From positions 1 to 18,420 of the forward strand of contig CAKSPU010000045.1 of NCBI GenBank assembly GCA_934486875.1: a stretch of DNA of 18,420 nucleotides, written 5' to 3'. The notes beneath the pieces are model-generated. The model saw nothing but the letters and a program-made list of their open reading frames with translations. It ran no database searches and was not told the origin of the DNA. The position numbers and the translations under genes are program-made. Each line of letters starts with the position of its first letter. The stretch's first letter is position 1. This stretch comes from an uncultured Oscillospiraceae bacterium. Its GTDB lineage: Bacteria > Bacillota > Clostridia > Oscillospirales > Ruminococcaceae. Below, piece by piece: positions 12,861 through 18,420 of this stretch.

Positions 12861-13892
12861 TCAGTAAAGAATAACTCGGTTTCGTCCTGTTTCCTTGGCT
12901 CTGTAAAGCTTTTCGTCAGCGTCCTTGATGTTGTCCTCTATCGATTTTGCGGGGTCGATGCCCGTAACGCCGAAGCTCATCGTTACCTTGATGTCAAGAT
13001 CCTCAAAATGACAGACGGAGTTCATTATGCAAAGTCTCAGGCGCTCGGCTGCCTCTGCCGCCTGTTCCTCGTCGGTATCGGGAAGAACTACGATAAATTC
13101 CTCTCCGCCCCACCTGTAAACGCCGTCGCAGATACGTGAATTTATGCGGAAATTCTCGGCAACGTGGCGGAGCACCGCATCGCCTGCGTTATGACCGTAT
13201 GTATCGTTCACCTTTTTGAAAAAGTCGATATCGCAGATGAACAAAGAAACATTGCGGACGCAAGTGCTGTCTGTAAGTATCTTCTCGTAGATCTTGCTGT
13301 AATCGCTGTAGAAGCCCATTCTGTTTTTAAGCTCTGTGAGCCTGTCGTGGCGGGAATCGTCAAGGAAGCTGTCGGATTCAAGGGTGATGCCGCAGATGAA
13401 TGCGGCAAGAGACAGCCTTTTTACGTCTTCCTTAAGGTCAAAGCCATTGCCGTCAAGCTTGTTTATCGCCTGGTATGCGCCGATAAATTCGCCCTTGCAG
13501 TCGGATATGGGCATTACGAGGATAGACCTTGTGACATAGCCTGTCTTTTTATCAACGTCGGAGTTGAAATCAGGGTCATTGTAAGGGTCATTGGTAATAA
13601 TGGCACGCTTTTCCGCAAGTGCCTTTCCCACAAGTCCCGTGCCCTCGGGAATGGTTATCCTGCCCGCTCCCACAGCCGCTGTTGTCCACAGTGAATGGTT
13701 TCGCTTGTCCCATTTCCAGAAGCTTGCCCTGTCGGCATTCACAAGGCTTCTGCCAAGGTCTGTCAGCAGGCGGTAAATGGTATTGTGATCGTTTTCCGCA
13801 TCATTATCTGTCTTGGACATTTCCTTGTAAAGGTCCTGAGTGATGCTGAAGATCTGTTCGAGTAAAACATCGGAAGAAACGCTGCTTCCCAT
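12861..13892 (-). CDS. GAF-GGDEF diguanylate cyclase with I-site
   Basis: Predicted soluble enzyme making c-di-GMP from two GTP. Residues of about 30-175 form a GAF sensory domain (IPEGTGLVGKALAEKRAIIT, then SILVMPISD and GAYQAINKLDG). The GGDEF domain starts at about 182 with HDRLTELKNRMGF; the metal-site motif is DIDFFKKVNDTYGH (221-234). The active site GGEEF is at 262-266, and RICD at 253-256 sits exactly five residues ahead, matching the RxxD inhibitory site. All catalytic residues look intact. There is no membrane helix, so the signal is probably cytoplasmic. It is the first gene of the minus-strand operon with the CobU-like and pilT genes, with its own promoter divergent from the adenylyl cyclase. 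Confidence 0.95.
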   Translation of the reverse strand: MGSSVSSDVLLEQIFSITQDLYKEMSKTDNDAENDHNTIYRLLTDLGRSLVNADRASFWKWDKRNHSLWTTAAVGAGRITIPEGTGLVGKALAEKRAIITNDPYNDPDFNSDVDKKTGYVTRSILVMPISDCKGEFIGAYQAINKLDGNGFDLKEDVKRLSLAAFICGITLESDSFLDDSRHDRLTELKNRMGFYSDYSKIYEKILTDSTCVRNVSLFICDIDFFKKVNDTYGHNAGDAVLRHVAENFRINSRICDGVYRWGGEEFIVVLPDTDEEQAAEAAERLRLCIMNSVCHFEDLDIKVTMSFGVTGIDPAKSIEDNIKDADEKLYRAKETGRNRVILY

Positions 13893-13956
13893 ATCTGCAC
13901 TATCCTTTCACAAATTTGTATTTTCATTCCTTAAATATTAAAAGTATATTGCAAAC

Positions 13957-13985
13957 ATTATACCACATTATTTGTGGTTTGTAAA
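13957..13985 (-). promoter_or_regulatory. Promoter of the diguanylate cyclase operon, with a dyad in its spacer
   Basis: On the minus strand TTTACA (13985-13980) and TATAAT (13962-13957) are 17 bases apart, and TGG precedes the -10 (extended -10). The spacer contains an inverted repeat ACCACA (13962-13967) and TGTGGT (13973-13978), a possible operator. The leader is about 60 bases, with GAAAGGA before the ATG at 13892. Confidence 0.75.
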
Positions 13986-14020
13986 TAGAAAAGCTCAAAA
14001 AATATTTTTTTAAAATCATA

Positions 14021-14049
14021 GTGACAAATTATATAATATGTGTTATAAT
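14021..14049 (+). promoter_or_regulatory. Promoter of the CHASE2 cyclase operon
   Basis: GTGACA (14021-14026) and TATAAT (14044-14049) are separated by 17 bases, giving a start near 14056 and a leader of about 26 bases. A second TATAAT at 14064-14069 has an extended TGG but no good -35, and would leave almost no leader. The region to 13893 holds the divergent promoter and otherwise AT-rich sequence. Confidence 0.7.
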
Positions 14050-14081
14050 ATACTAAAATATGGTATAATGGGGGTCGGATA

Positions 14082-15893
14082 ATGAGCAGAAAATCGGGTT
14101 CAGTCATTTTTTTTGAAGCACTTATCGCATTCCTGCTGGCATTTTTACTGTCATTCTACGATGCGTTCTACTCCTTTGACAGTCTGCTCCGTGACAAGGC
14201 GTATCAGCAGCCGAGAGGCATCAACAACAAGATAAAGATAGTTGCCATTGATGACAAGACATTACAGGAGATAGGTCCCTTCGGCACCTGGTCAAGAAGC
14301 GTTTATGCTGATGTTATCGACAAGCTGGGCGATTATCCCGCAGTTATCGCAATGGACATAATGGTGTTCGGAGATATGGACAGCGAGGGCGATGAGACCC
14401 TGAAAGCCTCCTGTGAAAAAAACGGCAGGGTCATTTCGGGCTCATATATAAACTACACCTCCGCCTACAAGACCGATGAAAAGGGAAAGCCCTACATCGA
14501 CCATTTCAATATTGATTCAATTGAGCAGCCCATTATAGCCGACTGCACCGAAACAGGCTTTGTGAACGCCACATCAGACGAGGACGGAATTGTACGCTCC
14601 GCATTTATTTCCGAGGAATTTGAGGGTGTGACCTACAAAAGCTTTGCGGCGACCATATATTCAAAATACTGCGAATTTCTGGGCATTCCCGAAAATATCC
14701 CCACACTCGATTCCAACAGCCGAATGTGGATAAACTATGCGGGCAGACCCTTTGATTATGAGCACATCTCCCTCAGCAGCGTCCTTGACGGCTCTGCCGA
14801 CCCAAGAATTTTTTCCGACTGCATCGTGCTCATAGGCGCATACGCTTCGGGACTTCAGGATCAGTTTTCCGTTCCCAACAGCGCCGATCAGATGTACGGT
14901 GTGGAGATCCACGCAAACATCGTTCAGGGACTCCTTGACGGCAAATGCCCCGTACCCGCACCGAGAGCCGTTTCCGCACTTTCTGCGGCTGTGATCGCCT
15001 GCTGTGCTTACATCGTGTCAAGGAAAATGAAGCTGAAATTCTCCACCCCCATCGTTATTGTAACTGCGGCGGGCTGTGTGTTCGGGTGCATCGCATTAAA
15101 CAGCGCAGGCACTGCATTCCCTATCCTCTACGCTCCCCTCTGCTCTGTGGCGTATTACCTTCTGAACCTTATGAGAAAATACGGCGAGCAGGCTGCCGAA
15201 AAGAGGAAGATAACCGCCGCATTCAAGAAATATGTTGCCCCTCAGGTCGTTGAGGAAATCGCAAAAAGCGGAAATTATCACATTAAGCTTGGCGGCGAAA
15301 ACCGTGACATCGCCGTGCTTTTCGTTGACATCAGAGGCTTCACTCCGATGTCGGAAAGCCTTGAACCCGAACAGGTGGTGGATATCCTGAACAGCTACCT
15401 TAACCTTACCACCAACTCGATTTTCGCAAACGGCGGCACTCTTGACAAATTCATCGGCGACGCAACAATGGCTGTTTTCAACGCTCCTTTCGACCTTGAC
15501 GATTATGTTTACAGAGCCGTCAAAACTGCCTGGGACATCGTAAGCGGAGGAAATGCCATTGAAAGCAAGTTTATGGAGCGCTACGGCAAATCCGTAAGCT
15601 TCGGTGTGGGTGTAAACTGCGGTCCTGCGGTCGTGGGAAACATCGGCTGCGACTTCCGAATGGACTACACTGCTATCGGTGACACGGTAAACACCGCCGC
15701 ACGTCTTGAATCAAACGCAAAACGGGGGCAGGTGCTCATAAGCGAAAGCGTTTATGAGCAGGTAAAGGACAGGATAACCGTTGAGCCTATCGGTGAGATA
15801 CCTCTCAAAGGCAAATCAAAGGGCGTTTTCGTCTACTCACTCACAGGGCTGAACGAAGAGAAAACAATCGGGGAAAAGGAGCTTGTACAATGA
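14082..15893 (+). CDS. CHASE2-domain class III adenylyl cyclase
   Basis: Membrane receptor cyclase predicted to make cAMP from ATP. Helix 1 is at about 8-28; an outer CHASE2 sensor at about 35-290 (IKIVAIDDKTLQEIG, VIAMDIMVFGD, SDCIVLIGAYA) is followed by about three helices at 296-363 and a cytoplasmic catalytic domain from about 405. Metal aspartates are D416 (FVDIRGFT) and D460 (IGDATMAVF). Substrate residues K456 (LDKFIGD) and T530 (DYTAIGD) are the Lys/Thr pair of class IIIb adenylyl cyclases; transition-state residues are N537 and R541 (NTAAR). The set is complete, so the enzyme should be active. Its 603 residues match family architecture. The TGA overlaps the next gene's ATG (ATGA). 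The sensed signal is unknown. Confidence 0.94.
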   Translation: MSRKSGSVIFFEALIAFLLAFLLSFYDAFYSFDSLLRDKAYQQPRGINNKIKIVAIDDKTLQEIGPFGTWSRSVYADVIDKLGDYPAVIAMDIMVFGDMDSEGDETLKASCEKNGRVISGSYINYTSAYKTDEKGKPYIDHFNIDSIEQPIIADCTETGFVNATSDEDGIVRSAFISEEFEGVTYKSFAATIYSKYCEFLGIPENIPTLDSNSRMWINYAGRPFDYEHISLSSVLDGSADPRIFSDCIVLIGAYASGLQDQFSVPNSADQMYGVEIHANIVQGLLDGKCPVPAPRAVSALSAAVIACCAYIVSRKMKLKFSTPIVIVTAAGCVFGCIALNSAGTAFPILYAPLCSVAYYLLNLMRKYGEQAAEKRKITAAFKKYVAPQVVEEIAKSGNYHIKLGGENRDIAVLFVDIRGFTPMSESLEPEQVVDILNSYLNLTTNSIFANGGTLDKFIGDATMAVFNAPFDLDDYVYRAVKTAWDIVSGGNAIESKFMERYGKSVSFGVGVNCGPAVVGNIGCDFRMDYTAIGDTVNTAARLESNAKRGQVLISESVYEQVKDRITVEPIGEIPLKGKSKGVFVYSLTGLNEEKTIGEKELVQ

Positions 15894-16666
15894 GCAGATT
15901 TCTGATAATTCCGCAGATAAAAAGTATTGACAGCAGCCTTGAGCTTGCTTCAGAGTACGGCTTCGGCTTTGAGTACAATGATTTCTTTATCCCCGATGTT
16001 ATGGACGACACCGCCCTTACGGACCATATCATAAGCCGCTATAAAGCGGCAGGCGTTCCCGACCTCTGCACTATGCACGGCGCATTTTTTGACGTGCTCA
16101 TTTTCAGCTATGACAAAAAAATACGTGAGATATCCGGGCTGCGGGTAAGGCAGAGCCTTGATATTGCCCGAAAGATCGGCGCAAAGGGCGTGGTTTTCCA
16201 CACAAATCACAATCCCGACCTCACCGCAGATGCATACATCAAAAACTGGTTTGACTGCAACGAAAAATTCTGGAGGGGCGTGCTTGACGATTATCCCGAC
16301 CTTGAAATTTATATGGAGAATATGTTCGACACCTCGCCCGATATGCTGGCAGGGCTTGCGGAAAGGCTTGCGGACAAGGCAAATTTCGGGATATGCTTTG
16401 ATTATGCCCACGCCGTGATCTATGGCTCTGACATCGACAGCTGGGTAACAGCCCTTGCGCCCTATGTGAAGCATATGCACATAAATGACAACGATCTGAA
16501 AAACGACCTCCACCTTGCGGCAGGGGACGGAAAAATCGACTGGAATCGCTTCAAGTATCATTTCGAGACCTGTTTCGGCGATGTAAAAACGGTTCTCATC
16601 GAGACCTCTTCCCCGGAAAATCAGCGCCGCTCGGCAGAATTTTTAAGGAAGCTCGGAATTTTGTAA
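15890..16666 (+). CDS. Sugar phosphate isomerase/epimerase-like TIM-barrel protein
   Basis: Predicted cytoplasmic metal-dependent enzyme of the xylose isomerase-like/AP endonuclease 2 TIM-barrel superfamily, 258 residues. Candidate metal ligands occur at strand ends in the usual order: E143 (IYMENM), D171 with H174 (CFDYAHA), H197 (KHMHIND) and E238 (VLIETS). H63, H104 and H208 are further active-site candidates. The specific substrate cannot be read from sequence; family members act on sugars, inositols or DNA abasic sites. The ATG overlaps the cyclase stop by four bases (ATGA) and has AAGGAG nearby, so the two are translationally coupled. That pairing is unusual for a cyclase and may mean a sugar-related signal. 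No convincing terminator follows. Confidence 0.85.
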   Translation: MSRFLIIPQIKSIDSSLELASEYGFGFEYNDFFIPDVMDDTALTDHIISRYKAAGVPDLCTMHGAFFDVLIFSYDKKIREISGLRVRQSLDIARKIGAKGVVFHTNHNPDLTADAYIKNWFDCNEKFWRGVLDDYPDLEIYMENMFDTSPDMLAGLAERLADKANFGICFDYAHAVIYGSDIDSWVTALAPYVKHMHINDNDLKNDLHLAAGDGKIDWNRFKYHFETCFGDVKTVLIETSSPENQRRSAEFLRKLGIL

Positions 16667-16770
16667 GTCGCATAGCCGTTAATTTTGCGTTAATTGTTGT
16701 GCAGTGCGCTGTGGCATTCGCTTATATTTCAATTATTTTTAGTATATATTACAAAATTTGATTTATCCTA

Positions 16771-16799
16771 TTGCTTTTTTTAGCATAATATGGTATCAT
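16771..16799 (+). promoter_or_regulatory. Promoter for the c-di-GMP riboswitch transcript
   Basis: TTGCTT (16771-16776) and TATCAT (16794-16799) are 17 bases apart, with TGG ahead of the -10. The expected start near 16806 falls just before the riboswitch. The preceding stretch from 16667 shows no gene and no clear terminator, only AT-rich sequence. Confidence 0.6.
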
Positions 16800-16810
16800 A
16801 CTATTAACAA

Positions 16811-16905
16811 ATTAAAAGGCAAAGCCGATGAAAATCGGTGTCGCAAAGCACGAGCCTAAACTTTAAGAACATTCAAGGAGTATGGCGGTCGGGCTGCATT
16901 TGTAG
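16811..16905 (+). promoter_or_regulatory. c-di-GMP-I (GEMM-I) riboswitch aptamer
   Basis: The order of conserved blocks matches GEMM-I: AAGGCAAAGCC, a CCGAT/ATCGG stem capped by a GAAA tetraloop (16825-16838), then GTCGCAAAGC and GAGCCTAAAC (16840-16861). A GGC/GCC helix joins 16818-16820 to 16854-16856, and TTAAA/TTTAA may close the first domain. A second helical domain follows from about 16870 (ATGGCGGTCGGGCTGC), expected to dock on the tetraloop. Known members bind c-di-GMP; a subgroup binds cGAMP. The intact AGGCAAA is like clostridial c-di-GMP members, but selectivity cannot be settled by eye. The 3' boundary is approximate. Confidence 0.88.
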
Positions 16906-16954
16906 GGCGTTGCCCGAGGAGTGCTGTCAGACCGTATGCTCCTTTTTATTTTTT
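16877..16954 (+). terminator. Terminator of the c-di-GMP riboswitch
   Basis: GGAGTAT and CGGTC (16877-16890) pair with GACCG and ATGCTCC (16930-16942), with one G-U pair and a small bulge. An inner GGGC/GCCC hairpin lies at 16905-16915. TTTTTATTTTTT follows from 16943. The 5' strand overlaps the aptamer's second helical domain, so ligand binding should compete with termination and turn the downstream gene on (inference). Confidence 0.8.
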
Positions 16955-16990
16955 ACTGCGATAAAGCAGGAAACAGGAGGCGATCATTAT

Positions 16991-18420
16991 ATGAGCGTAA
17001 AAACTTTTATTGCCGCAATGTCCTTGAAAGTCAAGATAATCATAGCGTGCAGCGCAGCTTTCGTAATATCGGGAGCAGTTGCCGCAGGCGTTATACTTAC
17101 CAAGGAGGACACCTACAGAGTCCTCAAGGTCTTTGAAATGACGGGAAGTTCCGTCGTTACGAGAGAGGGCACGGGCGACATTGACGCATACATAGGAATG
17201 AATCTTGAAAGCGGTGATACCGTCACCGTGGGCAGCGGAAGCACACTGCGCCTTGCCCTTGACAGCGACAAGTACCTTATGCTGGACAGCGATACTATCC
17301 TCGAGCTCATAGCTTCGGGTACGGCTGCCGACAGCAGAACTGCCATAAATTTAAAGCAGGGTACTATATTAAATGAAATAACCACCCCCCTGTCCGCAAA
17401 TTCCTCCTATGAGGTGTCCGCACCGAAAGCAACAATGGCGGTAAGAGGCACAAGCTTCACCGTTTCCGTTGATGGGGACGGTAACGGCGGATATACCATT
17501 CGTGAAAACACCTTAAACGGCAAGGTGGAAGTAACTCTCCTTGATTCAGACGGCAACCCCACCGAGAAAATGGTCATAGTAGGTGCTGACAAGGGCGTTA
17601 CCATTCGCACCGAGCCTGATGAAAACAGCGGAAACCCCGCAGAAATGGACGGAAAGTCACGCTTCGTCGGAGAAGATGAAAACGGAAATCTCATTGAGCT
17701 TGGCGATGGCGATGACCCGCTTCACGAAATTTTCTATGAGAAGCTTTCCGCAAAAATAAAAGAGAACGCTCTCCGTTCCAATGACGAGCATCTTATGGAG
17801 CTTGATGAGCTTATCGTGCAGAAGCTGAGAGGCGGAAATGCCGAGAGTATTGCAAATACAGATGAGACTCCCGAGGAGACCGCTCCCGCAGAAACAGCTC
17901 CCGTGACCGAACCTGCCGCAGAATCTGTAACAGATAACGGGCAGGAAAGCACAGCGGCAGAAAGCTCATCTCCTGCCGTAACAGGCGTGCCCGAAGCTGT
18001 TATGTCGGTTCCAAGGTCTGATGTGACAAATGCTCCCGGATCGGCAGTATCAGATGCACCTCAGCCCCAAACACTCCCCGAAACATCGGCAGAGACCGCT
18101 CCCGCTGTATCTGCAATAACACCCGTTTCAGCCGAGACAACCGTTCCCACAGATGCAAAGCCCGCAGGCACATCTGCAACCACCGCTGACGGAACATCAG
18201 CTGTCTCAGCAGTGACAGCACCAAACATAGGAACACTGCCTCCATACACAGGCACAGTTCCTCCATACACAGGCACAACCCCATCGTATACAGGCACAAC
18301 CCCGTCGTATACAGGCACAACCCCATCGTATACAGGCACAACTCCATCGTATACAGGCACAACTCCATCGTATACAGGCACAACTCCATCGTATACAGGC
18401 ACAACTCCATCGTATACAGG
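16991..18420 (+). CDS. Membrane-anchored FecR-domain surface protein with PSYTGTT repeats (partial)
   Basis: The reading frame runs off the window, giving at least 476 residues. Residues 11-36 form an N-terminal membrane anchor. A FecR-like domain follows at about 45-200 (TREGTGDIDAYIGMNLESGDTV, then the conserved VSAPKATMAVRGTSF), a fold usually placed outside the membrane. Then come an acidic linker and a long Pro/Thr/Ala/Ser-rich stalk (from about 295) ending in seven-residue repeats. AGGAGG at 16975-16980 lies ten bases before ATG. Its leader holds the c-di-GMP riboswitch and terminator, so it is probably a c-di-GMP-controlled envelope or adhesion-type protein. FecR in iron signalling partners a sigma factor; no such partner is present here. 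Confidence 0.85.
   Translation, partial: MSVKTFIAAMSLKVKIIIACSAAFVISGAVAAGVILTKEDTYRVLKVFEMTGSSVVTREGTGDIDAYIGMNLESGDTVTVGSGSTLRLALDSDKYLMLDSDTILELIASGTAADSRTAINLKQGTILNEITTPLSANSSYEVSAPKATMAVRGTSFTVSVDGDGNGGYTIRENTLNGKVEVTLLDSDGNPTEKMVIVGADKGVTIRTEPDENSGNPAEMDGKSRFVGEDENGNLIELGDGDDPLHEIFYEKLSAKIKENALRSNDEHLMELDELIVQKLRGGNAESIANTDETPEETAPAETAPVTEPAAESVTDNGQESTAAESSSPAVTGVPEAVMSVPRSDVTNAPGSAVSDAPQPQTLPETSAETAPAVSAITPVSAETTVPTDAKPAGTSATTADGTSAVSAVTAPNIGTLPPYTGTVPPYTGTTPSYTGTTPSYTGTTPSYTGTTPSYTGTTPSYTGTTPSYTGTTPSYT
18239..18420 (+). repeat. 21-bp coding minisatellite (PSYTGTT)
   Basis: Eight full 21-base units and a partial ninth, cut by the window end. Units 1-2 encode PPYTGTV and PPYTGTT; from unit 3 on all encode PSYTGTT. 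Units 5 to 9 are identical at DNA level, while units 3-4 differ by silent changes (CCG for CCA, ACC for ACT). The period keeps frame, so copy-number change would alter stalk length without breaking the gene. Confidence 0.95.

Noticed and set aside
18239..18280. PPYTG units as sortase signals (LPxTG-like)
   Set aside because: They are internal, repeated, lack the leading Leu in register, and are not followed by a membrane helix and basic tail within the window.
18000..18410. Antisense repetitive frames in the minisatellite (e.g. VYDGVVP repeats)
   Set aside because: They are reading-frame shadows of the 21-bp repeat in the FecR-domain gene.
18239..18420. Tandem repeats as a CRISPR array
   Set aside because: Units of 21 bases follow each other without spacers and stay in frame as PSYTGTT, so this is a coding minisatellite.

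Overview
The window looks like chromosomal DNA of a Gram-positive anaerobe of the class Clostridia, probably an Oscillospiraceae/Ruminococcus-like gut or rumen species. This is inferred from AAAGGA/AGGAGG ribosome binding sites, TTGACA/TATAAT promoters, lipoprotein and FtsX-type exporters without outer-membrane partners, Clostridia-type riboswitches, and the protein style. No rRNA, tRNA, phage gene, insertion sequence or CRISPR array is visible. There are 14 genes; the last runs off the right edge.

Left part (1-4912, + strand): an intergenic structured element and a short repeat lead into a four-gene MacAB/YknXYZ-type exporter operon. It encodes a membrane fusion protein with a very long coiled-coil hairpin, an FtsX permease with a Gly/Met/Pro-rich insert, a small lipoprotein with a related Met-Pro-Asp-rich tract, and the ATPase.

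Middle (4934-9835): a strong promoter and a manganese riboswitch (yybP-ykoY type) with its own terminator precede mntP, the Mn2+ efflux pump. On the opposite strand lies a second ABC exporter: an ATPase followed by a 991-residue FtsX permease whose outer domain holds two families of tandem repeats. A palindromic repeat occurs in three versions, upstream of the first exporter, between mntP and the permease, and in the leader of the second exporter. A dyad covers the predicted transcription start of the second exporter.

Right part (9836-18420) is rich in nucleotide second-messenger functions. On the minus strand are a GAF-GGDEF diguanylate cyclase with intact active site and I-site, a CobU-like protein lacking the usual guanylylated histidine, a PilT-like ATPase, and an unrecognised polytopic membrane protein. 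Divergent from them is a CHASE2 class III adenylyl cyclase, translationally coupled to a sugar-isomerase-like TIM-barrel enzyme. Then comes a c-di-GMP-I (GEMM) riboswitch with a terminator, controlling a membrane-anchored FecR-domain surface protein that ends, within the window, in a 21-bp minisatellite encoding PSYTGTT repeats.

The most interesting reading is that the right half is a local signalling unit: c-di-GMP is made, a pilus-type motor is co-transcribed, and a surface protein is switched by a c-di-GMP riboswitch, with a probable cAMP synthase alongside. The parts are well supported by sequence; their functional linkage is inference.
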